From NCBI GenBank assembly GCA_019323355.1, contig JAHWHI010000013.1, forward strand, positions 1 to 8,705: a stretch of DNA of 8,705 bases, written 5' to 3'. The notes beneath the pieces were generated by a model. It did no database searches. It was given only the letters and a program-made list of their open reading frames with translations, and was not told where the DNA came from. The position numbers and the translations under genes were made by a program. Within the stretch, counting starts at the first letter, position 1, and each line of letters opens with the position of its first letter. The stretch comes from Candidatus Woesearchaeota archaeon (GTDB taxonomy: Archaea > Nanobdellota > Nanobdellia > Woesearchaeales > WJKV01). This document shows positions 1 through 5,215 of the stretch, one piece after another.

Positions 1-572
1 TGACAGCAGGCATCAAGACCCCTAAGAAGCAGCGCAAGCTGCCAGACGTGCTCACAAAGGATGAGATCAAGCAATTGCTGGGTTCAGCTGATTCATTGAG
101 AGACAAGCTGCTCATCGAGTTCATGTATAGCTCTGGCCTGCGGGTCGCAGAGTGTGCCTCACTCAAGATATCAGACTTGGACCTCAAAGAAAAGATCGGC
201 TTGCTCAAGAAGGGTAAGGGCGCAAAAGACAGGTTTTTCATCCTTTCAGAGAAGCTTATAACAGATCTCAGCCAATACTTGGAAGAGCGCGAAGAACAGT
301 CGAAATATGTGTTTCCAGGCCGTACAGAAGCTATATCTACAAGGCGGATCCAGGAGATTGTTCACCAAACCGCCAAAAAGGCAGGCATCAAGAATAAGGT
401 TTACTGCCATCTGCTTCGGCACGCCTTTGCCACGCATCTCCTAGAAGCAGGCACAGATATTCGATTGATACAGGAGCTTCTAGCGCATAGTAATCTACAA
501 ACCACTCAGTTCTACACAAAGATTAGTACGAAGCAGCTGAAGTTGGTGAAAAGCCCGCTTGACAACCTATAG
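1..572 (+). CDS. xerA: Tyrosine recombinase XerA/XerC-D family, 5'-truncated by window edge
   Basis: Site-specific recombinase of the phage-integrase family; chromosomal Xer enzymes resolve chromosome dimers at a dif site. The reading frame is open to the window edge (from base 3), so the GTG at 48 is probably internal and the N-terminal core-binding domain lies upstream. The catalytic domain is complete. Counting from GTG 48, I see Arg32 (SGLRVAE), Lys57 (KGKG), His121 and Arg124 (HLLRHAFATH), His147 (LLAHSN) and nucleophile Tyr156 (TQFYT). The His-to-His spacing (26) and His-to-Tyr spacing (9) equal those of E. coli XerD. The short C-terminus after the Tyr and the lack of nearby integration genes favour a housekeeping XerA over a phage integrase, though a mobile-element integrase cannot be excluded. 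Sampled bases 121-180 are about 53% GC, richer than later genes. A 45-bp repeat array follows the gene directly. Confidence 0.9.
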   Translation, partial: TAGIKTPKKQRKLPDVLTKDEIKQLLGSADSLRDKLLIEFMYSSGLRVAECASLKISDLDLKEKIGLLKKGKGAKDRFFILSEKLITDLSQYLEEREEQSKYVFPGRTEAISTRRIQEIVHQTAKKAGIKNKVYCHLLRHAFATHLLEAGTDIRLIQELLAHSNLQTTQFYTKISTKQLKLVKSPLDNL

Positions 573-600
573 GATTTTTCTTTTTGAAACTTTATTTTTT
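573..600 (+). terminator. T-rich terminator downstream of xerA
   Basis: Directly after the xerA stop come three T-rich runs (574-578, 580-585 and most of 591-600) without a clear GC-rich hairpin. That is the usual form of an archaeal intrinsic terminator on the plus strand. The tract also merges into the first 45-bp repeat unit, so it may have more than one role. Confidence 0.5.
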
Positions 601-750
601 CTTAAAATTTTTAATCCAACAACCTGATAAAACCTTTAATCTTCGCTTAAATCTTTTGATAGGCATTAGAAGTATAACCTTTAATCGTTTCTTAAAACTT
701 TTAATAACAAAAATGATTATTTCTTTTTAGCTTTTCTTAAAGTTTTTATC
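586..750. repeat. Imperfect 45-bp periodic repeat array, dif-like inverted-repeat layout
   Basis: The core CTTAAA(a/t)(t/c/a/g)(t/c)TTTT(a/g)AT, ending in ATC in the last copy, starts at 601, 646, 691 and 736, exactly 45 bp apart. The second and third copies extend leftward: 631-660 and 676-705 match at 25 of 30 positions, both beginning AACCTTTAATC. Within these two, a left arm AACCTTTAA and a right arm TTAAAnCTT form a 7-of-9 inverted repeat around a 7-bp centre. The intervening 15 bp are not conserved. The fourth core lies inside the 3' end of the neighbouring minus-strand gene and the first overlaps the xerA terminator. The arm-centre-arm design is similar to Xer recombination sites, but the low complexity of the DNA calls for caution. 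Alternatives are a decayed tandem duplication of the neighbouring gene's 3' end or protein-binding iterons. Confidence 0.55.
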
Positions 751-1628
751 TTCGATTTCCAGTCTTCATCACTTGAACAGATCACTATCCGCGGCTTCTC
801 ACCAGGGGAATGCATCCCTACCCGGAACTTGCCTTTTTTCGGTGCGACCATTGCAAACAGATCTTCCGCATGATAGTAACGCATTTTATCGATAGTGTCA
901 AATACTTTCTGTCCAGATTCATATGCCAACAGTTCACCCTTAAGTCGGAGATTATTCAAATCACGGATGATAAAGAGTACAAAACATATCGCTGTCGACA
1001 ATAATATCGTAAAAAGAAAAGAATATACTGTAAAAACTTTCATGTAAAATACGCAGAAAAGTATAATTCCAGAAAGTATATATAAGATCGCCCATTCGCT
1101 AATCATCAATTTTTCTTTTGCTATTTCACCGACCTGGTGCTCGGTAACTTCTATGTTTTCTAGCTTGTTTAGCATTACTTCAACAGCCCCTTTTTGCGCT
1201 GCGGTCTTTGGCTTAAGCTTATTGATAAATTCATAGACTGTGCTGAATATATCTCCGAATATCTCTGCTTTCTGGTAATTCCAGAGTTCAAAATCATAAG
1301 CGCTTATATAAGCAGCGTCGATAATATCAGCAGATTTATTTTGGATTTTTGTTCCAAATAGACCAAAAGTATGGTATAAACTTTTCCAAACAGCGTCGAG
1401 TTTTGTCAAGAGTTCACGGACATTGTCAAAACGGCTGTTTTGTCGGGTAAGAATAAAACCCGCAAGTATTGCAAACAAAAAAGTGCTTATCGTGAGAATA
1501 AGATTTATCGTGTCATCGGGTCCTTTAGACGGCAAAATAAAAGCGAGAAACATCATTACAACTGCTGCATAGATACCGCCCTGGTACGCCGACAAATAAC
1601 CAAATCTGAAAAATCTCACATCCAACAC
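717..1628 (-). CDS. Four-pass membrane protein, bestrophin-like (DUF4239-type) candidate
   Basis: Predicted integral membrane protein of 303 residues. Hydrophobic segments lie at about 17-33, 41-61, 179-196 and 200-221, giving two hairpins separated by a soluble helical region of roughly 115 residues, then a basic cytosolic tail ending in RKAKKK. The stretch after the second segment (RQNSRFDNVRELL) and the motif after the fourth (IRDLNNL) resemble the pattern of the bestrophin-like DUF4239 family. That family assignment is from memory and tentative; transport function is not established. The start is GTG, 30 nt from the centre of a TATA box, consistent with a leaderless message. A GTG three codons later (1617-1619) is preceded by GGGGTG with 6-nt spacing and is a good alternative. 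The gene is a separate unit from the upstream LEA14-like gene. Its last codons overlap the 45-bp repeat array. Confidence 0.7.
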   Translation of the reverse strand: MLDVRFFRFGYLSAYQGGIYAAVVMMFLAFILPSKGPDDTINLILTISTFLFAILAGFILTRQNSRFDNVRELLTKLDAVWKSLYHTFGLFGTKIQNKSADIIDAAYISAYDFELWNYQKAEIFGDIFSTVYEFINKLKPKTAAQKGAVEVMLNKLENIEVTEHQVGEIAKEKLMISEWAILYILSGIILFCVFYMKVFTVYSFLFTILLSTAICFVLFIIRDLNNLRLKGELLAYESGQKVFDTIDKMRYYHAEDLFAMVAPKKGKFRVGMHSPGEKPRIVICSSDEDWKSKIKTLRKAKKK

Positions 1629-1652
1629 CCCTTTTTTATCGTCGATAACTCG

Positions 1653-1664
1653 TATATTTTTAAA
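1653..1664 (-). promoter_or_regulatory. TATA box for the four-pass membrane protein
   Basis: The minus strand reads TTTAAAAATATA here, preceded by a purine-rich GAAAGA that could be a BRE. The centre is about 30 nt upstream of the GTG at 1628, so transcription would begin at or close to the start codon. It sits in the 42-nt gap after the LEA14-like stop. Confidence 0.6.
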
Positions 1665-1670
1665 TCTTTC

Positions 1671-2225
1671 TTAATTTTCGCCCCAGCCCATCATCACGCC
1701 CTGGTCTGTCGCGAGTTTCAATGCATCCGACGTAAAACCAAGGATCATCTCAGGGATATATCTCTCAAGATCCATCTCAGTCTCGAAAGGGAAGTACATA
1801 TTGATCCCAAACCGTCTCAGGTGGACGTTTCCCTTGATAGAGAAATGCGTCCTGTCCTCGCTGGCAATGCTCCGCAGATACTCGACTGACGGATGCCAGA
1901 TCAGTTCATGCCGGAAGTCAAACTCTTTTGTCTGCAGGCCGTAAAGCTTTTCACCGTCGATAGAACCGCTTCCGATACGGTTGTTGTTCAATAAGATATC
2001 ATAGCTGATGTCAGCGATGAACAGCCGCACATAATGCGGATTGTGCAGCTTTAATTTTCCGTGGATAGTCATTCCCTCGAGGGAAAGATCGCTCAATTTT
2101 GTTATCTCCACGTCGACAACATCGATATGATGATACGCATAATAAACATAAGAACCATAGGAGATAATGATAGCTACAAAAACAATTATCCCGATTATGA
2201 TAAGTTTTTTCTCTAACGGATGCAT
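1671..2225 (-). CDS. Membrane-anchored LEA14-like (LEA_2/WHy) domain protein
   Basis: A 184-residue protein with one N-terminal transmembrane anchor (about residues 8-30, after a short basic start) and an extracytoplasmic beta-rich domain. The domain follows the LEA_2 / Water-stress-and-Hypersensitive-response plan: a strand with the family's Asn-Pro pair at 62-63 (LKLHNPH), then a strand-turn-strand (DISYDILLNNNRIGSGSI), and later a second hydrophilic beta segment (FSIKGNVHLRR). LEA14-like proteins are linked to desiccation or envelope stress in plants and occur widely in archaea; their biochemical role here is unknown. The ATG lies 2 nt after the stop of the coiled-coil/winged-helix gene and has no clear Shine-Dalgarno sequence, so translation is probably coupled. 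Sampled bases 1801-1860 are about 52% GC, higher than the genes to the right. Confidence 0.75.
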   Translation of the reverse strand: MHPLEKKLIIIGIIVFVAIIISYGSYVYYAYHHIDVVDVEITKLSDLSLEGMTIHGKLKLHNPHYVRLFIADISYDILLNNNRIGSGSIDGEKLYGLQTKEFDFRHELIWHPSVEYLRSIASEDRTHFSIKGNVHLRRFGINMYFPFETEMDLERYIPEMILGFTSDALKLATDQGVMMGWGEN

Positions 2226-2227
2226 TT

Positions 2228-2740
2228 TTACTCGACGATAGACTGGTCAAAACAGTCAAGTGTCAGTGTCTTCTCTATGTTAAGTATGTTCTGTTTTGTC
2301 TGCATTTCCCTGAACGCTGGGTCGAGGAGAAAATAAGTTTTCCTCTTGATGATATGTTTTGTGATCGGAACGCCTTTCTCTATCAGGCTGTTGATGAAAC
2401 AGCGGACAAAAGATTCGCTCTTGCCCATAGAATCGCATATGTCTTCGTAAGTTAAGGCAGATTCAGAGTGATAGAAAGCCATGAAAACATCCTGTTCTTG
2501 TTTCGATATTTTTATCTTTGCTTTCTTTGTCTCGCAGATTTTCTCAGAAGTAAGTTTTGAAAGGATCTTTTCAAAGACCTGCATCTTTGATTCGATGAAT
2601 TTTAAACGTTTGTTCATATCAAGAAGGTAAGTATAGTTCAGCTCGACTTCAGCTGTGTTGTCATTGATAGCTTGCAGATGATCATCAAGTTCTTCTCTTA
2701 GCTCTGCTATTGCTTTTGCTGCTTCGCTTGCCACTAACAT
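2228..2740 (-). CDS. Coiled-coil protein with C-terminal winged-helix DNA-binding domain
   Basis: A 170-residue protein of two parts. Residues about 5-66 are an amphipathic helical stretch rich in Glu, Lys and Leu, likely a coiled coil for oligomerisation. Residues about 79-139 form a winged-helix-like unit: helix (SKQEQDVFMAFYHSE), second helix (TYEDICDSMG), recognition-helix candidate (SESFVRCFINSLIEKGVPI), then a wing (IIKRKTYFLLD). It is probably a DNA-binding regulator; the target is unknown. The start at 2740 is chosen because GGGGGTGA sits 8 nt upstream (2749-2756). An in-frame ATG at 2836 exists but lies upstream of the predicted TATA box, so its 32 extra codons should not be transcribed. 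First gene of an operon with the LEA14-like gene. No enzymatic motif is seen. Confidence 0.75.
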   Translation of the reverse strand: MLVASEAAKAIAELREELDDHLQAINDNTAEVELNYTYLLDMNKRLKFIESKMQVFEKILSKLTSEKICETKKAKIKISKQEQDVFMAFYHSESALTYEDICDSMGKSESFVRCFINSLIEKGVPITKHIIKRKTYFLLDPAFREMQTKQNILNIEKTLTLDCFDQSIVE

Positions 2741-2748
2741 AATTACCT

Positions 2749-2756
2749 TCACCCCC
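2749..2756 (-). promoter_or_regulatory. Shine-Dalgarno sequence fixing the 2740 start
   Basis: The minus strand reads GGGGGTGA with 8 nt before the ATG at 2740. It is the strongest ribosome binding site in the window and decides the start of the coiled-coil/winged-helix gene. Most other genes here look leaderless. Confidence 0.7.
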
Positions 2757-2810
2757 AATATCAGATCGGTCCTTTCCCAATACCTGATACCTAAAATGGA
2801 AGTTCTGCGA

Positions 2811-2820
2811 TTTATAAACT
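2811..2820 (-). promoter_or_regulatory. TATA box of the winged-helix/LEA14-like operon
   Basis: The minus strand reads AGTTTATAAA. Initiation about 26 nt downstream would fall near 2790, giving a leader of roughly 50 nt before the ATG at 2740 that includes the Shine-Dalgarno sequence. The rest of the gap to the next gene (2837-2957) holds nothing I can identify. Confidence 0.6.
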
Positions 2821-2957
2821 TATGCTTTTTCCGCATCTACCAAATAGAAACAAAAAATCCTGATGACGTCGAAAGAATCATACCAATATACACATAAAGT
2901 GCACTAGTTGGGTGTATTTAGCAACCAGCAATAGACAGGGCTTTCGATTTTCTAGAA

Positions 2958-3467
2958 TCATATATCTGGCACTTCAGAAGTTTCATCTGGTACAGAAAGA
3001 GGACATACTTTTGATGCGATCCACCAACGGCCTTTAATGCAGACAAGACCATTTAGAGCTTCTATAGGTTTTCCTTTATACTTTGTCACACATAATGGAG
3101 TCCCTTCTGGAACGCATGCAGATTTAGAATCATGATAAGATTGTTCATCTTTGAACTTTCCAAGATCATTCTTACTGAAAAGTTCATATGAACCTTCTTT
3201 TGAAGAAGGGTATCCAAAATAATTGACAGCACCAGTAGAGATATGAAAAATCATACTAGTATCAGCCCAGAGACACCCATTATTCGGGCATATATTCTTT
3301 TTTATTTTTGCAGCCATGATTTTCTCAGGAGCAATCTTCACACCAGTTATTCTCTTGACAGATCTGAATGCATCACCTGTTAGTCTTTCATCATACATGA
3401 AAACATTGATCAAAAGAAGTATTACAATCACACCAACAAGCACAAATATGAATTTTTTATCATTCAT
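2958..3467 (-). CDS. Exported, membrane-anchored six-cysteine protein of unknown function
   Basis: A 169-residue protein that I cannot assign to a family. A short basic N-terminus is followed by a hydrophobic segment (about 6-24) that is either an uncleaved anchor or a signal peptide. The rest is hydrophilic and probably outside the cell. After the anchor comes LTGDAF, a post-membrane Thr-Gly motif that I recall from many DPANN exported proteins (weak evidence). Six cysteines follow, all in the exported part: Cys60, 65, 118, 126, 143 and 155, enough for three disulfides. The aromatic run RWWIA at about 147-151 near the last pair suggests a compact domain. The ATG lies about 26 nt from a TATA box, implying a leaderless transcript, divergent from the METTL5-like gene. 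No catalytic motif is evident; adhesin or cell-surface interaction would be speculation. Confidence 0.65.
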   Translation of the reverse strand: MNDKKFIFVLVGVIVILLLINVFMYDERLTGDAFRSVKRITGVKIAPEKIMAAKIKKNICPNNGCLWADTSMIFHISTGAVNYFGYPSSKEGSYELFSKNDLGKFKDEQSYHDSKSACVPEGTPLCVTKYKGKPIEALNGLVCIKGRWWIASKVCPLSVPDETSEVPDI

Positions 3468-3487
3468 CCCCTACATCAAACAAAAGA

Positions 3488-3497
3488 TAATATATAA
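3488..3497 (-). promoter_or_regulatory. TATA box for the six-cysteine exported protein
   Basis: The minus strand reads TTATATATTA, with its centre about 26 nt before the ATG at 3467. It is one half of a 78-nt divergent intergenic region. Confidence 0.55.
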
Positions 3498-3515
3498 GCC
3501 TTTTTCTAAGAAAAT

Positions 3516-3523
3516 CTTATAAA
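3516..3523 (+). promoter_or_regulatory. TATA box for the METTL5-like gene
   Basis: The plus strand reads CTTATAAA, with its centre about 27 nt before the ATG at 3546, so the transcript is predicted to start at or next to the initiation codon. The two divergent TATA boxes are about 26 bp apart centre to centre, so the promoters may interfere with each other. Confidence 0.55.
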
Positions 3524-3545
3524 CTCCAGCAGCCAGTTCATTGAT

Positions 3546-4166
3546 ATGCAGATGAACAAGACCAAATTAAAAGTCCAGCTGTCAAAGCTGAAGGAATTCA
3601 ACCAGCCAAAGCTCATGCTAGAGCAATATCCGACACCAGGAGACATCTCAGCAGGAATCCTATGGAACGCTTTCATGCTTGGGGATATTGAAGACAAAAT
3701 CATACTAGATGCAGGATGCGGAACAGGAAGGTTTGGCATCGGCTCATTGATCTTAGTTGCGAAGTTTGTATACTTCATTGACATTGACAAAGACGCATTA
3801 AAAATCCTGAAAGAAAATCTGAAAATCTTCAAGTTCAAGAACTACAAGATAATAAACAAAGACATATCAAAAATAAAAAAATCAGAACTAAAGAAGATTG
3901 ACACAATCATACAAAACCCTCCGTTCGGAACAAAGAAAGAACACGCTGACAAACTATTCCTGGAAAAAGCTTTCAAACTTTCAGATACAATCTATTCGAT
4001 GCACAAGATAGAATCAAAAAACTTCATCAACGCACTAGCAAAAGACAGCAACTTCCAAGTTACTCATTACTGGGATTATTACTTTGAACTTAAACAGACG
4101 CAGATGTTCCATAAAAGAAAGATCTACAGGATCGATGTTGCATGCTGGCGACTGAAAAAGAGATAG
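3546..4166 (+). CDS. METTL5-family rRNA adenine-N6 methyltransferase (COG2263-type)
   Basis: A 206-residue class I SAM-dependent methyltransferase. The family motifs are clear: EQYPTP at 26-31 near the N-terminus, SAM-binding motif I DAGCGTG at 55-61, an acidic motif II FIDID at 77-81, and catalytic NPPF at 124-127, typical of N6-adenine methylation. Human METTL5 makes m6A in 18S rRNA with TRMT112, and archaeal homologues are thought to act on small-subunit rRNA; that target is inferred here. Length fits the family and there is no target-recognition domain, so a DNA restriction methylase is unlikely. The second ATG (3552) is a possible start, but 3546 fits the TATA spacing better. Bases 3841-3900 are about 22% GC, far below xerA. 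A single-gene unit; the TATA box of the YIP1 gene begins right after its stop. Confidence 0.85.
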   Translation: MQMNKTKLKVQLSKLKEFNQPKLMLEQYPTPGDISAGILWNAFMLGDIEDKIILDAGCGTGRFGIGSLILVAKFVYFIDIDKDALKILKENLKIFKFKNYKIINKDISKIKKSELKKIDTIIQNPPFGTKKEHADKLFLEKAFKLSDTIYSMHKIESKNFINALAKDSNFQVTHYWDYYFELKQTQMFHKRKIYRIDVACWRLKKR

Positions 4167-4176
4167 ATTTATAAAC
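4167..4176 (+). promoter_or_regulatory. TATA box for the YIP1-family gene
   Basis: ATTTATAAAC begins with the base after the METTL5-like stop codon, with its centre about 30 nt before the ATG at 4201. The YIP1 gene therefore appears to be transcribed independently despite the short 34-nt gap. Confidence 0.6.
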
Positions 4177-4200
4177 TCAAATTCTCTCATTTAACCTACC

Positions 4201-4812
4201 ATGGAATTTATAGAAAAAATAAAATCAGTTCTAACCGAACCGAGTAGATTCTTTTCGCAAATAGGCAAAGAAAAGGGCATAGGTCCTGCATTTGTTTATT
4301 TATTGGTGCTAACGATAATCAGTTCTATCCTGGCATACATTGTCATGATCTTTACTGGCAATCTGAGTGCTAAGATTATGTACACAATGATGGGCGCTGG
4401 AGAACTGGCAGCAATGGCAGATCCAACACTGATCTACGGCAGCGGCATGCTGTTCTTCCTGTTCATAATCGGAATCATTGCAGCATTGGTTGGTAGCTTT
4501 GTAGTGGCTGCGATCCTGCATGTCTGGATCCTTATCTTTGGTGGAAAGAACACATACGTAGAGACATACAAGCTTTACGTATACAAGTCAACACCGTCAT
4601 TATTGCTTGGCTGGATCCCATTATTGAACATGCTTACATGGATCTGGGGCTTGGTCCTATTGATCATAGGAACAATGAAGGTCCACAACATCTCAAAGAA
4701 AAGAGCAATCTTGATGTATGTCATTCCATTGATTGTGCTATTAGCATTCTTTATCCTGGGAATGGTAATGTTTGGAATGTTGATGGCCAGAACAACAACT
4801 TTTGGCTATTAA
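4201..4812 (+). CDS. YIP1-family integral membrane protein
   Basis: A 203-residue polytopic membrane protein matching the Yip1 domain layout. The N-terminal amphipathic segment carries the family's Glu-Pro then Phe-Phe pattern (LTEPSRFFSQI, 11-21). Hydrophobic blocks at about 30-51, 82-113, 131-159 and 170-194 would make four or five membrane passes. FGGKNTYVETYKLYVY at 113-128, followed by the proline-containing loop TPSLLLGWIPLLN, is the most characteristic region. Eukaryotic Yip1 proteins act in vesicle trafficking; prokaryotic members are of unknown function, so no specific role is assigned. The start is fixed by ATG and TATA spacing. The stop codon overlaps the stop of the converging orphan gene by 3 bases. 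Confidence 0.8.
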   Translation: MEFIEKIKSVLTEPSRFFSQIGKEKGIGPAFVYLLVLTIISSILAYIVMIFTGNLSAKIMYTMMGAGELAAMADPTLIYGSGMLFFLFIIGIIAALVGSFVVAAILHVWILIFGGKNTYVETYKLYVYKSTPSLLLGWIPLLNMLTWIWGLVLLIIGTMKVHNISKKRAILMYVIPLIVLLAFFILGMVMFGMLMARTTTFGY

Positions 4813-5129
4813 TTTTTTTTATTATCTTTTCTTTCCTTTTCTTCATTATACTTTTCTAGCCAAGAATATAGTATAACACCACCCACATTCTCAAGATATA
4901 TATCATAGAAATTTGTCTGCATCTCAGGATCAAGATTGTAGTATGTTTTCTCAAATTCATCCAGGATATATCTCCAGGAGGGTTCAGGTCCGGTCTCGAA
5001 CTCTTCCTTGATCTCCTCCCAATAATGCTTCATTCTGTTAGGCTGCCTCCTTTCCTGGTAGGTTCTAGCTAATGTCAGATATACACAGAATTCTTCTTCT
5101 TGCTGGGTTCGTATCTTTCCTATGGGCAT
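4809..5129 (-). CDS. Small soluble alpha-helical protein, unrecognised
   Basis: A 106-residue protein with no family I recognise. It is highly charged with no membrane segment or signal peptide. It looks entirely helical, with regularly spaced aromatic residues (YLTLARTYQERRQPN near the N-terminus, then YWEEI, WRYILDEFEKTYYNLD and YDIYLENV). This is reminiscent of TPR-like helix pairs, but too short to claim. The C-terminus is low-complexity Lys/Glu (EEKERKDNKKN). Reality as a gene is supported by an ATG about 25 nt downstream of a strong TATA box and by protein-like composition throughout. It converges on the YIP1 gene with overlapping stop codons and is divergent from rpoL. Confidence 0.6.
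   Translation of the reverse strand: MPIGKIRTQQEEEFCVYLTLARTYQERRQPNRMKHYWEEIKEEFETGPEPSWRYILDEFEKTYYNLDPEMQTNFYDIYLENVGGVILYSWLEKYNEEKERKDNKKN
4811..4846 (+). terminator. T-rich termination zone for the YIP1 gene
   Basis: Beginning at the stop codon, the plus strand has an eight-base-plus T run (from 4813) and then TTTTCTTTCCTTTTCTTC-type sequence. It looks like an archaeal poly-T terminator. The same bases encode the Lys/Glu-rich C-terminus of the converging minus-strand gene, so the terminator is embedded in coding sequence. Confidence 0.5.
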
Positions 5130-5146
5130 ATTATAGGTGATTTTAG

Positions 5147-5160
5147 GCTTTATATAAAGC
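5147..5160 (-). promoter_or_regulatory. Palindromic TATA box for the 106-residue orphan
   Basis: GCTTTATATAAAGC is a perfect 14-bp palindrome whose centre is about 25 nt before the ATG at 5129, predicting a leaderless transcript. Because it is symmetric it could also bind TBP in the other orientation towards rpoL, which has its own TATA box 34 bp away. Confidence 0.6.
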
Positions 5161-5183
5161 TTAAGATTGGATATGCCGAAATC

Positions 5184-5191
5184 TTTATAAA
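5184..5191 (+). promoter_or_regulatory. TATA box for the rpoL operon
   Basis: TTTATAAA centred about 28 nt before the ATG at 5216. There is no Shine-Dalgarno sequence in front of rpoL, consistent with a leaderless message. Confidence 0.65.
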
Positions 5192-5215
5192 TGCCCTATT
5201 TGTTCAATCCTTAAA

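Noticed and set aside
48..572. GTG at 48 as the true start of the recombinase
   Set aside because: The frame stays open to the window edge and the upstream residues (KTPKKQRKLPDVLT) are typical Xer linker sequence, so the gene is truncated by the window, not short.
586..750. CRISPR array
   Set aside because: The repeats are only about 83% identical, the conserved part is 30 bp with 15-bp intervals, copies differ from each other, and no cas genes are visible.
810..1889. Plus-strand open frames opposite the membrane protein and LEA14-like genes
   Set aside because: They are antisense shadows without promoters or recognisable domains, and their composition is unlike a protein family.
2741..2836. 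32-residue N-terminal extension of the coiled-coil/winged-helix protein from the ATG at 2836
   Set aside because: The predicted TATA box (2811-2820) lies inside it, and a strong GGGGGTGA directly precedes the ATG at 2740.
2861..2866. TGATGA as box C of a C/D-type guide RNA in the 2837-2957 gap
   Set aside because: The preceding base is C instead of a purine, no box D CTGA lies at a suitable distance, and there are no terminal complementary stems.
3546..4166. Restriction-modification DNA adenine methylase, based on NPPF
   Set aside because: There is no target-recognition domain and no endonuclease nearby, and the N-terminal EQYPTP motif and size fit the METTL5-type rRNA family.
4638..4859. 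Plus-strand open frame overlapping the 3' end of the YIP1 gene
   Set aside because: It is a shifted frame of the YIP1 coding sequence that runs into T-rich terminator DNA; the apparent membrane segment comes from poly-T encoding Phe.
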